Positions 36,117 through 47,700 of a DNA stretch of 64,000 nt are shown here, in pieces. Each line of letters opens with the position of its first letter. The stretch's first letter is position 1. Below the pieces are notes generated by a model that saw only the letters and a program-made list of their open reading frames with translations, was not told the origin of the DNA and made no database searches. The position numbers and the translations under genes are program-made. The stretch covers positions 744,001 through 808,000 of the forward strand of contig JALECJ010000020.1 in the NCBI GenBank assembly GCA_023515745.1, written 5' to 3'. The DNA comes from Amoeboaphelidium protococcarum. Taxonomy: Eukaryota > Aphelidiomycota > Aphelidea.

Positions 36117-37394
36117 ATGGTGAAGACTCGCCATCAAATGAGTGTGATTGAAAAGATACTGTCTGATAATGGTTATAACGCGGTGGTGAAGACTACGATT
36201 GGCAACAGTCATTCTGCTCAACGTTCGTATCAATCAGACGCCTCTAACAACTCCTATATTTTTGGCTTTTTTGATTGCAGATAATCAGCGAAAGCCCGCT
36301 TTGCTCTTCAAAGTAAGAATATTGCATGTGAGTACATCAGACCTGCAGTCTATGGACTGAATGATGCGCTGTGCTCGAGAATGGTTTTGAGTAAGTTTGT
36401 GAGTAGAATGGAGGAGCAGACGTTGTAGCAGAATCTGTGTGGCTTTGGAGAAATTTAGTCCATTGAGCGGTTGAATCAGGAACAGACTGCATTTCTTGTT
36501 TAGTACTTTGATAGTAGAGATTGCGCGTTTGCCATCTAGACGCTCAATGGCAAAGTATTTTATTAGTCAGAGATTGAAGCTTAGTTGTGGAAGGATGGTC
36601 AAGATTTGGCCTCTGTGTTGTTTCATGCTCCTCAATAGTAGAAGTCGGACTTTTCTCAAGTGATTAAAGCTGGCTCATCTGCGATTCAGCGCTAGGATAC
36701 TCTGCCTCTTGAGCTGAGTACGCCTTTGAATGTTGTGAATTCCCAGTACGTTGAAGATCGCGGACATTTGCCAAAGATTACTGTTCCTTAGTAGCCCATG
36801 CGTCAAGAATAGTAGTAGCAGTAGTAGTTGTTGTAATAGAGCAGATTGAGCAGTAGGCAACACTCTGGCATATAATCTAGAGCTTCATCTGCTCTATCTG
36901 ATGTCAGTGATAGTAATTAAATTAATCTGATGAAAATTCTGAATGGAGAAGATTCACGCACCACATTCATGATCAAGAATATTCCTAACAAGTACACTTA
37001 AAGTATGCTGATTGACTTTTTGAATGAGAGTCTGCATGGAAAGTTTGACTTTTTGTATCTCAGAATGGATTTCAAGAATCAATGCAATGTGGGCTACTGC
37101 TTTATCAACTTTATCGATGCCAGAGATGTAGTCCAATTGGCCCTGCGTATCTGTGGTAAGAAGTGGCCGTGTTTTAACTCTGATAAAGTTGCCACTTTGA
37201 CTTATGCGAATATCCAAGGATTGGACGCGTTAATCTAAAAGTTCCGCAACAGTGCAGTGATGAATGAGAAGGAGAGTTTCCGTCCAAAGCTCTTTAAGAA
37301 CGGCCAGGAGATTGACTTCCCACCTCCCAATAGTATGTCCTAGAGAAGTAGATAAAGTAGTAGCGAGTCTTTTAAAAGTTTAAACAGTGAATGA
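36117..37394 (+). CDS. Mei2-like RNA-binding protein, 425 aa
   Basis: Mei2 proteins drive meiotic entry in fission yeast and carry a distinctive C-terminal RRM (RRM_2 family). Here it is TTFMIKNIPNKYTQSML, then KFDFLYLRMDFKNQCNVGYC, FINFIDARDV and a C-terminal extension. A less typical RRM lies at about residues 80-150 (RMVLSKF ... GEIQSIERLNQEQTAFLVQY). Between them is a Gln/Ser linker with a block of TAG/TAA/CAG codons at 36788-36840. NKYTQSM has a TAA for Gln where most family members also have Thr-Gln or Thr-x. Length is shorter than fission yeast Mei2 (750 aa), with one RRM fewer. Confidence 0.88.
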
Positions 37395-37563
37395 GACCTG
37401 AGTTTGTTGGTTGTTTATGGTCTGTAAAAGAAGTTACAGTAGTATTTAATGGTAATTGCAGTTGCATGAATGAAGTAAAATACAATAAATTTGCATGTTA
37501 TTTTTTATCTGGATTTCTGGTCTACTTTACTTTCCTTTACTCCACTTTCAACGTTCAGTTATG

Positions 37564-38229
37564 TCAGTAGAGTATCTTGCGAAATGTAATGTTGAGTCGC
37601 GGGCCAACCAATTTAGCAGTTTTGGGAATAGAATGCTACCAGTGATCCTAACACTAACCTTCCATCACCAGAAGATCACCATTCCCGAGAACGTATTCGT
37701 ATTTGTAATCAGAAGGCACGTTAGATTTTGACTTTGGTTTGAGCAGAAATTTACGCGCATCTCCAAACGATAAACTGGCAATGGTTGGACTTGGACCGTG
37801 TCGCTTCTCATCGTCTGCATGCCAGCCCATTGAGTCTCTTCCATCACGATATAAATTACACAGAGCCACATTGAAATATCCAGCTGGTAGTTTGATATCG
37901 CGTTCAATTTAACGTGCAATCTCTTCCACCATGGGATACGCACTCCAAGATACAAATGGAAGAGATGAGTAATAGTCGCGTCCATTGCCACTTTTCGGCC
38001 AATTAGATACTTCATCCGATGTGAATAGGCATATCAATCTTGGTTACTAATACGTTTTACCGAATAGTGTAATATCTTGGGTGGTCCACGGCAAATCCTA
38101 CTGAAACTTCTCATACAATTATTTCGCCTTCTACTGACTAAAGTAGTTCTCTTTGTACCGGAGATATCCAGTGTCTTTAGGCAGGTTCACCACAGCGAAT
38201 TAAACTTATTATTCGACTTTTTTATCCAT
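37564..38229 (-). CDS. AlkB-type Fe(II)/2-oxoglutarate dioxygenase (ALKBH2/3-like), 221 aa
   Basis: These enzymes remove alkyl groups from DNA or RNA bases. The frame contains FGKTYQQPRLICLF, YFNVALCNLYRDG, GWHADDE (the HxD iron ligands), ASLSFGDARKF, GDLLVMEG, HWQHSIPK (distal His) and RLNITFRKI (2-oxoglutarate Arg). This set and order match ALKBH2/3 better than ALKBH8. Four TAA/TAG codons fall in the first 40 residues and two more in the domain (the Gln of YQQPR). It is complete from ATG 38229 to TGA. It is convergent with the Mei2-like gene. Confidence 0.92.
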
Positions 38230-38578
38230 ATAGGTGGCTGTATAATCACGAAACTGCATTTCACATTGCGGCTTTGTGCGGAAAGGTATGACGTTTGAAA
38301 AAGCGCGACGACGAGATCTTGAAACAGTGCTGGTACGCGTCTATCTGAAGTCTGAACGCGACTAAATATACTGTAGTTATGATTACTATTTAGTTACTTT
38401 ATTAACTTGTTGGTGGGAGAGACGTCTAAACCGTATGAAGTGGCATTGTAACAGTGCTAAGTTAAGTTATTCGTTAGATTCGCGAATTTAATGGCTAAAG
38501 CTTAAAAGTTTTAAGAATCGACAGTGGTTTAACAACACCAAAAAGTAAAGTAGTATTAATCTAAAAATTGTATTTAAA
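38230..38578. other. intergenic gap of 349 bases
   Basis: Promoter of the AlkB gene and 3' flank of the acidic secreted protein. Nothing else recognised. Confidence 0.45.
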
Positions 38579-39073
38579 TCAGTATTCTTCATCAGCGCCA
38601 TACCCGCTGCTTCCATACTCGGAATCCATGTCTCCGGCTCCAGTCTAACCAAACTCCGGCTCATCATAGAATCCAGCTCCCATATCCTCCTCATCAGCTC
38701 CGTACTCCTGCGCTTCTTCTTCTTCGCCGCCATACTCCTCAGCATCCACGTAATCTTCGTCGCCATCAGCACCGAATAAGCTTCTTCCTTTGGCCTCATC
38801 ACCGTACTCATTGCTCATGTCAGCGCTAAGTTCATCATAATCATCGTCACCTTAATTCTGAACGTCATCCTCCTCGACAGCAGTATCCATGCCATATTTA
38901 TCAGCACCATTAAACTCTGGCATAGAAGATTGCATACCATATTGAGAGTCGCCTTCATAGTCAGACATCAAACCAGATTGAGATTCACCACCGAAGCCAC
39001 CGCGTTAAGGCAAAGCATTGACTGAAACAGCCAGGACGGGCAACAGAGCAGCAATATATAGAGAAGTCTTCAT
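38579..39073 (-). CDS. acidic secreted Gly/Tyr/Glu-rich protein, 164 aa
   Basis: MKTSLYIAALLPVLAVSVNA is a clear signal peptide, probably cut before LPQRGG. The mature protein is highly acidic, with imperfect repeats around EYGDE, EYGGEE, EYGADEED and EYGSSGYGADEEY. A KGR dibasic site in the middle (residue about 94) could be cleaved by a Kex2-type protease. The frame has TAA or TAG as Gln at LPQRGG, VQNQGDD and FGQTGAG. There is no cysteine in the mature part. The family is not recognised; a wall or matrix component is a guess. Confidence 0.7.
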
Positions 39074-39484
39074 TTTATAGATATCGATTTTTTATTTCTA
39101 ATTTATAAGCTTTATGAAATTATTGATTAAACTTGACGGATAAAGAAGATGAACGTCCATCAAAGATCCTAATCAGGCAGACAGCACCTCATGGCCATCG
39201 CCGTGGCAGATGATGATTGGATGGGACGCGTTGCATGAGTTAGGAAATCACGTTGCGAAATTTGACTGTTACATTAGCACCCATTTCTCACATTTTGAAG
39301 CGTTCTAAATACCTGCCAAATCAAGTATTCCTCAGTTAAGCTCTTTCTTCACTTGCAATACAGTATCAACAGTTATCTTCCTTCAAAGGCTTATTTCACC
39401 ACCCGCCTTTATCCCTGTCATTTATTTCATGCAGCATCAAACAGGCCTCGCTCGTATACAAAAGTTAAGATTCGCAAACTAGTT
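39074..39484. other. divergent intergenic region
   Basis: 411 bases between the acidic secreted protein (minus) and the SLC35-type transporter (plus). No other feature recognised. Confidence 0.5.
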
Positions 39485-40780
39485 ATGGAAGATTCACTTG
39501 AAATTAATGAATAAAATGCTCCTTATATGCAAAATAAAAAGACAAAGTACTTTATAGGATTGATCTTGTTATTAGCTGTCGTTGGACTTTGGACTGGTGC
39601 CAACTATACTATGAAGTTTGTATTTGCTGATTTTGAATTCATGAAGCCTTTCATGCTCACCTATATAAACACGTCTTCTTTTACGCTGTATCTTCTTATC
39701 CGAGTTATTGAGTAATTAATCTAGAAATTGCATAGACGGCTATCTGATGATCATGGTGCCAGGTATCAGTAGATGATTGAATCGCCTGCCTAATTTGACT
39801 CTGGGGATGATCTGTAGGTGACCCTTGGTGTTCGTGACACAATGAAACTATCACTGCAGTTTTGCATACTCTGGTTCTTGGCCAACTTTTGCAGTAATGC
39901 GGCTCTAATCTACACTAATGTCGCCAGCTCTACTATCATATCTTCCACCTCTTCCGTTTGGACACTCATCATAGGAAGTTTAGGAAGAACAGAGAAATTC
40001 ACGTATGTCAACTTGTTGGGTGTATTGATTTGCTTTGCTGGAGTGTTATGCGTATCTCTGAGTGATGCATCTGCACCTTCATCCGGTCACAGTGATGGCG
40101 GCGATCATGTACCTGATGCTGCTGCTGCTGTTGATGGTGGACCCGTGTAAACAAACGATTGGCGCGGGAACATATTGGCTTTGCTCGGTGCCATGTTTTA
40201 TGGCTTATACATTACGTTGCTGAGGTTAAAGATTAAAGATGACGTTAAGGTTGAGATGACTTTATTTTTTGGACTAGTCGGCTTGTTCAATATCATTTGC
40301 TTATGGCCTCTGTTTATTGTATTCCATTACTCTGGATTTGAATAGTTTTAGCTGCCTCCAACTTCAACCATATGGCTTGCTCTCTGTCTAAACGCGTTAC
40401 TTGGCACATGTCTGTCCGAATTGCTCTGGCTCAAATCCATGCTCTACACTTCTCCGCTCGTATCCACGCTTGGCTTATCACTGACCATACCTGTTGCGCT
40501 TCTGATTGACACCTTCCTCAAAGATATCTCATTATCTGCGTTGTACTTGGTCGGAGGACTTATGGTTGTCGGTGGTTTTGTTTTGGTAAACATTTTCAAA
40601 TTCAAGCCGTCATATGGTAACTAAATTATATAATTCTTGAGAGATTTATATTTACGAGCAACTAAGTCTTTGATGTCTGGTAGAATTAGAAATGAAACCA
40701 GCGCTAACACTCTAGATGATGATCTGCATTAGTTGTCTCCTTAATCATCTCAATAAAAGATTCTCAAAGTTAAATACTGA
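39485..40780 (+). CDS. SLC35F5-like drug/metabolite transporter family membrane protein, 431 aa
   Basis: About ten predicted helices fill the sequence. The first pair (FIGLILLLAVVGLWTGANY, then FMKPFMLTYINTSSFTLYL) and the block NFCSNAALIYTNVASSTIIS, followed by SSTSSVWTLI, are the signature of the SLC35F/YML018C group of solute carriers. GMFYGLYITLLR-like and LWLKSMLYTSPLVSTLGLSL segments mark the second half. A hydrophilic loop of about 45 residues after helix 2 has several UAR Gln. The C-terminal tail is cytosolic and Ser/Gln-rich. Yeast relatives sit in the vacuole membrane. The substrate is unknown. Confidence 0.88.
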
Positions 40781-40896
40781 TCTTTGTTATATACACCCAA
40801 TTATATTATATCCCATATCTATTCACATTTCTGAATGACGCGAGTTAAAGTGTATCAGCATAAGACGTCTTTGAGCAAAAATGCTAGTAGTCATGA

Positions 40897-42774
40897 TCAA
40901 TTAGCCTCGGCACTTTTTGCTTTTAAATAACGTCTGTCCACTTGATGAATAAAATATTCCCCAGAGTTACCGGTCCAGCTAACAGAATTAGGACCATAAT
41001 CCATCTTTTTGACTTTGAAAATACTAGCCATATCATTGATGTTATGGTCCGCAATAACATGGTCCAATGATCTAAACGGCCTAAATGACACCACAAACGC
41101 ACCCTCTTTCAGATGTAAGAATAGCTGCATCAACTTCAGATTAGTCTCCTAGTCAAAGGCATAATTATTGACAAATACAACATCGGCACATTCAATAACT
41201 TTCAACACTTTCTAATCTCCCAGAAAATCTCCCTTTCGCAAGTAAACATGAAAGTCATCGCGACCATACATCTTCATTCTCTCTTTGAACACATGCAACT
41301 ACATCTTTCCATACAGCGCGGGCTATTCCATCAACTCCACACCATAACACTTGGCCTTGGTCTGAGCAGTGACTTGGAGTGCAACATTTCCAATGCCGCT
41401 GCCAAGATCAATAAAAATATTATCCTTCTTGATAGGCAAAGTTTCAATTAATGTATTTACAATGTTATTTCCAGTCTCGCCATAAACTTCTTTGCTGAAT
41501 CCTTTATAACTTCTCAAGGCATCAGGATTATCAACAGCGCGTGCATAAATCTAATCCAAAAATATCTTGGTCTAATTGTAACTCAGAGGCTTATCATTAA
41601 AAGCTTCAAACTTATCACGCGACCTCATATCAGTTATTACCTCATTATACTCCAAAACTAATGACTTGAGTAGAGTAAAATCCCTCTTCTTTACCGCACG
41701 CTCAATCCTCCGATAAATCTTGTCTGAAAATGCATCTGCCGGATCTCCCAAGTCTTCAATAAAATCATAAGCAAGCAGCTCAATAGTTTTCACCAAATCA
41801 ACCAAAGGAGAATAACCATCTTTCAATGGACTTATAAGGGGGAATGTCTCAAATGTTCCTGAAGGATACAACAACTCAACCTTTTCGACAGCATCGAGCA
41901 CTTTAATGTCAGAACCTTTAGGGAAGAATTCATCCAGATGTTTGGCGACATAACTCATGGATGACGCAATTTGCACAGAAGAAGCACCGGCATCTTCAGC
42001 TTATCCTTTAGGCTAAATGGACGATGAATGATCTCTTCGCCGTTTCGATTTATCAGTCTTGCCATCTTCAACAGAATCGGATGACCTTTTACTGCCAGAC
42101 ACCGCAGCAGCCGCCTTTTTCACTACATCCTTAGTTTACAATTTCTTCTCCTGTCCATTTTTCTTCATAACTTCCACTTGATTCTCCTACTACAACTATT
42201 ACTACTACTACTAAGTATTCTACTGCGCAGAGCCAATTACACCCACACCGGTATTATCTTCAGAACTGCGTCGAAATGAAACTAAAACAGCGGAAAACTT
42301 GCCGAGCTCTCCGTCGGCATCAACGCCATTCAAATTGTCAAACAACTACAACGCGATTGCTCTGCCGTCAAACGCCAAACTTTTCGTCGCACTCAGAGTA
42401 TTACCGGTAAACGCTTTTGCCGGACTTTCTGTGCTTTGAACGCTACAGTCAGAATCAAGTCTTTGGCGTGGAAATTGCGTCTCATCACCAGTCTCTTCAT
42501 CCTTTGCCACTTCACGGTATCGTTGCAAGTACTTATCAGCATTCTTCACATGAGCTCTAATTGCATCTCCACTCACACCAATTTTGTGTGCCACTTGCAT
42601 AATGTTTAGTCTTCCCAGCCTCAAATCCACCAGACCGGCAACTTTGAGATCCAGTGGCACTCTGCGTTAAATTCTCTCATGAACATTGTCCGATCGCGGT
42701 TAAGGCTAGGTGTCCACCAAAGTCAGATGCTCCAAGCCGTCAATATTGTAAGTCTTTTTTAATGAAGAAGGCAT
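40897..42774 (-). CDS. DOT1: Dot1-type histone H3K79 methyltransferase with N-terminal HTH-like region, 625 aa
   Basis: The catalytic part covers residues 270-620. It has SYNQTKIFLDQI, YGETGNNIVNTLIE, the SAM motif FIDLGSGIGNVALQV, CYGVELME, MQLHVFKERMKMYG and VVFVNNYAFDQETNL, all Dot1 hallmarks. The SYNQTKIF Gln is TAG, as expected from the family's Y-x-Q-x-x-x motif. Near residues 55-95 lies MQVAHKIGVSGDAIRAHVK, which reads as a helix-turn-helix, an unusual partner for Dot1. A Lys/Arg/Ser-rich stretch (KSKRRRDHSS) just before the catalytic part could bind DNA or nucleosomes, as in yeast Dot1. It is convergent with the transporter gene. Confidence 0.92.
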
Positions 42775-42842
42775 TGCTCAGTATCTTGTAATAATTTAGC
42801 ACTGATGTGTAAGTTAATGATAAATTTGTAATAAGAAAGTCT

Positions 42843-43742
42843 TCAAAACAAGCAAGATAGAAAAGATGGAGAAAACACGCAAGAGAGTCTGTAAATCAAC
42901 CGACCAAAAGTAGAGGCACAAAGGTGAAATATCCACAGTATAAACATTGTACAAAGATCGAAGATGCAAAAGTCTAAAATGTAATAAACAAAGGAAAATG
43001 TGCACAGATAAAAGACGAAATCATTATTTTGACTAGCTTCAATCGAACTTCCAGATGAAACACGGGACACATCTATGATGTTGACTTTCTTCTCCGGCCC
43101 GTACAATTTGTGAATAATATTCCTATAGAACCTGGCGTGATGTTCGTAAAAGTCATGCTCCAACACCAGACGAAGGCTCCCGTCGTGATTCTCCACTAAT
43201 GGACCGTAATCAAGCTAATTCACATGCGAATTTAAATCAAGTAATACAAGCCAGTCATCCTCAGAAAGCGACTCTTTGATTTCATCTTTCTCCACCGTGC
43301 CTTCCTGTCTCTATCTAAAATATTTGACCACCTTAGACCAACCGTCTTAGCCGTTGAAACCAGCGGCCTTCATGAAATCTCCAAATATTGGCTTATCATA
43401 GAAAAGTTCAAAGCCAAACCGCTTCCACATCTGCTTTGCAACATCCGACAATAATAATCTCTCATCTTTGATAGCCGTATCTTTCTTATATTTTTTACGC
43501 GTATCGTCAGCTTTATTTACGGCATGAGCGTTTAAAGATAAGATTATCTGAACATAATCTCTCCTTCTGTTATTTAATTCAGCAAGCTTTTTCCTCAATA
43601 GCTCCCAGTCGGCTTTCTCGTCATTAGTCGCCTTATCAACAAACCAAACGCAATTCCTCTTGGCCAAAGTCTTGAACTCGTCGCCGTCCTGTAATGTATC
43701 AATTTCATGTTCAACGGCTTCAAGCTTGCTATCGTAATCCAT
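42843..43742 (-). CDS. unknown protein with hydrophobic C-terminus, 299 aa
   Basis: The frame starts at MDYDSKLEAVEHEID. It holds charged helical sequence with WELLRKKLAELNNRRRDY, then a compact stretch (MWKRFGFELFYDKPIFGDFM, EDDWLVLLDLNSHVNQL, EHDFYEHHARFYRNIIHKLY). The last 55 residues are strongly hydrophobic (VFYLCTFSFVYYILDF and on), suggesting a membrane tail. An in-frame ATG 16 codons upstream (43790) is also possible. I recognise no family. Alternatively the hydrophobic end is intron-retained sequence, as it lacks UAR and looks unlike the rest. Confidence 0.55.
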
Positions 43743-43878
43743 TTTGTGTGATGTGATATTAGTTGTCAATGAAAAATCAAAAGAAAGCATAAAACAACAC
43801 GCATCATACCTGTATTTTTATCGATCAAGTAACATTCATAACTTTATAACTATCATCATCATCAAAAACGCATTGCAC

Positions 43879-46800
43879 TCAATTGCTATTTTTCTCTTGA
43901 GTCTACCCAGAACTTTTCAAGTCTGGAGATGAGGACAATTTCTGAGTATGCAGCGGTAGATTAGGAGCGGATTCGCGCAAAGGAGACTACAATGGCTGAC
44001 CAGGCATGAAATTGACAAATCCAATCTGATTAGATGGACTAACAGGCAACTGTGCGGCAGTCATGCCAATGGGCTTCAGCTAGTTATTACTCATCGTAGG
44101 ACGCAAGTTCCATTCTTAGGAGATTGCTGGAGATCTTGGAGGTGGAGTTCTCGATGTTTTTAGAGGGGTCATTGGATAACCGTGTCTCATCTAGTTTTCC
44201 AGAGCTTTTCTCATCTTGATTTCAGCAATCGCAGACTTGATCTTCTTGCGCGGTCCAAGTGGAATTCCCAGCTCCTTCAAATCATCTTCAGTCAACTGCA
44301 AAAACATATCAAAGTCGACCTCATTCTCAGACATGACTTGCTTGTACTTGGATAGCTCCAACTGATCTAGCAAAACGCTAAGCTTGTTTTCGCGGTGGTT
44401 GACAGACAATATGGATTTCACGACAGACTGCAAAAGTTGATTGTTCTCATAAGGATCGTCATGTAGAGGAGCACTGTATGGCCCAGCCGCGAAAGTACTC
44501 GTCTCAATCTTCAGACCAGGTGGAATCTTCTTATTAAAGCTATCTCCAACAGGAGATCTTGCCGTGAAAGAGGACATTTGGTAGTCGCGATTGATGGTAC
44601 CAGTGGATATGGATAATTGATGCAGCTTTGGGCTTTGTGGGCTTTGGCTGTACTATGATAGCGCATATTGTGACTGCGAAAATCCAGAAGAATCTGGACT
44701 GAATGGCGCAGCTGACACTGATCTAGCCAACAAAGAATTTCCAATTGCAGACTTTAACAAATGTCTATTTCCAGATTCGGGACGCGCCCTTGTCGGAGTC
44801 GTCAGACTACTGGAAGTCTGAATGGACGCAGAATTTGATTTTCTTAACTTCTTCACCTTCTGACTTAGACGAGAGTTAGGAGCAGATGAGTTCAACCGTC
44901 CATCCTGACCTACCATCAAGGCTGCAAGGTTGAAACTCTTGTTAAACAGAACATCGACAGATCTTCTGGACCCACTAGACTTACGCGCCTGTTTACTATC
45001 ACCATTGAAAGAGTCACTCTCCTAAAATGACAAGGGATACTGCACAACATTTTGAGAGGCAAGACGACTGTGCAGTGACGACAGCGATTTCACCAAATCA
45101 GCTTCTTCAGCAACTTTGGTCGAAACTTAAATCACAGGCGCGCCATCAAGACTAGACGACTTCCATGTAAACTTCTGGAAACACTCATTCGCCATAAAAT
45201 CAACATCTGGTGTCAAATCTGATTTCAGACGATAGGCATACTAAACTGGTATATGCTATGAGAAATACTAGACAGCTAGATCGACTTTGTTTTTTAAACC
45301 GACTGCTACGATGGTAGGTGAACATGTATTTACAGAAGGCAACTAAATTTAGACTTCAAATTACTTCTGTGCAGACAGAGCCAAATCTTTACCAAATCTG
45401 TTAAAGAGATACTGATAGCGCAGAGGAACATTGAACTTCTACTTCACAAAGTTTTAGTAGTTCTCATCAGCAATCGAAAGCACCGTCGTTTTCAGTTGGT
45501 TCAGATTAGACGCATTTTTGGCAGGTGTACGAGCCATTACGTTCAGGTCACCATCCTGAAATCCACCAATACCATCAAAGTCGGACAAGTTTTTAAACTT
45601 GATATACACGCCATACTGCTTCATCACCACCTAGATATTCTTACCGCCAATGCCAATGATTCTCTTGTGATGCTGTAAAGGTACATAGAACTGAATCTCA
45701 GCAGGTAGCTCATCAATCAGTTGGTCAACTCCGTTGCAAAAGTTATTCATCAGATTCGACTGCAAACGCAGGGTCAATACATCAGGATTAGTTTCGTCAA
45801 ACGATAAAACCACGTTAGTATTCTTCTCAATCTTGATCAACTTACCATTCTTCTTGCCGGTAATGAAATCCATATACTCTGGTGCCATATCGCATACGAA
45901 CACGCTCTGACTTATGAACCTATGTAGGTTGTCAATTACTTGAATCTGATTCAGGGCTTTCATAAACTAGTTGGCCTCGCAGTACATTTGAATAGAGGAA
46001 CCATCGTTGTATAAAGTAGCGGGAACTTCTTGTGCAATTCTGATAAATGCCTATGTCTTGGCGTGCTTTAAGTCAGCGCGGACATCCGACTTCAACCCAA
46101 AGGATCCCAGGACAGAATTCTACAACAGATTGGCCACATCTTTACAAGCCTCACCAAGTGTCGCGTAAACCAACGATTGCACCTCACAATAGTCCTTAAA
46201 GATAGTAATTGAGCAGCTCCAACGGGTAGCAATCGCCAGGATTTCCTTTTCAAACATGGTGTCCAACATCAACAGCTTGTCTGGATTAGCGCGCACAAAT
46301 TTTTAGAGTGGCTTTTGAGAGCTAGGGATACGCAATGCTGAAAAGAGCTCTTAAGCTTCTTACAGCTGAGCATAACTTTCAGATGAAATGAACAACTCAA
46401 CCTCCTCGTTGCCATTGTTAATCATGCAAGGCAGGAAGAGGACAGATTAAGTTTTGTCTTGAATAGCGCGGATGTTACTCAGATATCTTCCACACATCAG
46501 AGATAAATGTTATGCAGTTACTTTCATGGAAGTCACCTTGCGCCCAGCCAATTGCTCAAAAAAGATTTGCAGCATCATACGCGCATTATGGACATCAGTG
46601 AACGCACCAATGATCTCAATCTCAACCTCACCCACACCGTCAATGCGGTAGAAAGCAGGGCAATTATATCCAACCTGTGACAACTTGACATTCACCTGCA
46701 CCTCATAGTCTTGCATCACTTGAGTAAACTTGTCTTCAACATTCTTCTTGAGGTTCAAGTCCTGGTCAAACACGTAGTACATGCCAGCATTGATCAAAGC

Positions 46801-47100
46801 CGTGTATTGTTGAGGATGAGCGCGCAAAATAGCTTCCTTGGCTTCACTTAAACCACTATCATCGCCGGTCATTGCGACAACAATATACGCGGCATCGGCA
46901 TTCTTGCAGTCGTATAGCTCGCCAGTCACTTCAAAATTTACACTCACTTGCTTTAGAGTCTGCTCAACTTGATCACGCAGATTCTTAAGATCAACCTGAC
47001 TGAAATTCGCAGCGGTGGCGCGTGTTTCAACCTGATCTTCACCATCTAACAAGCGCAGTTTACCAGAAACAGGGAAAATGGAGATATTTTGCTAGGCCAT
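43879..47100 (-). CDS. multi-KH, SAM-domain RNA-binding protein (Bicaudal-C-like), 1073 aa
   Basis: Several KH-type regions fill the first 600 residues. The clearest is IQFYVPLQHHKRIIGIGGKN, which has the GxxG loop. Others (YNCPAFYRIDGVGEVEIEII, RIAQEVPATLYN) are degenerate. A Ser-rich linker follows with KSSGSRRSVDVLF. A SAM domain sits at about 860-920: VNHRENKLSVLLDQLELSKY, NEVDFDMFLQLTEDDL, KELGIPLGPRKKI. The C-terminal 130 residues are Pro/Ser/Gln-rich. KH repeats plus a C-terminal SAM define Bicaudal-C; fungal KH proteins such as YLL032C lack the SAM. Yeast-type translational control is inferred. UAR Gln occur throughout, and no intron is needed. Confidence 0.82.
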
Positions 47101-47700
47101 AGTAGATGCACTTTCAATTATGGTTCAGTTGCAAGTGATTGTAATATACAGAGTTTTTGTCTTTTGAAGTATGAAAATAGATCCCACTTTCATGTAGGAC
47201 GAATTTAGGTTGATAACATTGTGGCCATTTAATCAGCGAATCAGGCGTTTACATCCTTAATTGCTTTAATTACCTCAAGTAATGCAATGAGCAACTAAGT
47301 AGTTGAAGCTGCTTAAAGGTGTTTATATCTATATCTAAAGTGGTGAGATATATACTAGTAATGCTTAGTGAAAATGCCCATCAGTTTATAACATCTCTGT
47401 AAATTAGTTGCATTAAGATCTAAGTGTTACCATTGAATGATTTCTGTAGTCAACAAGATCAAACCAACCAACAACAAAATTTAAGGCCGCCTTTTGCTTA
47501 CTTTCATATTTCCAAACTATCATAATCAGCTTAGATCAAGCATGTGGTCAAGTGCAACTTAAATACGCCACTTAGAGTCCATTATCGAAACGACTCATAA
47601 ATCAGGGGTCCTTCAGTTTGTAACAGGAGGCCGTTGAGTTCGCGCCATCTTACAGTACTAGCTATTTTCATGACAATCACACGTATGCAGTTGATAAAAT
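47101..47700. other. divergent intergenic region of 600 bases
   Basis: AT-rich DNA between the KH-SAM gene (minus) and the coiled-coil gene (plus). No coding frame, RNA or repeat recognised. Confidence 0.5.
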
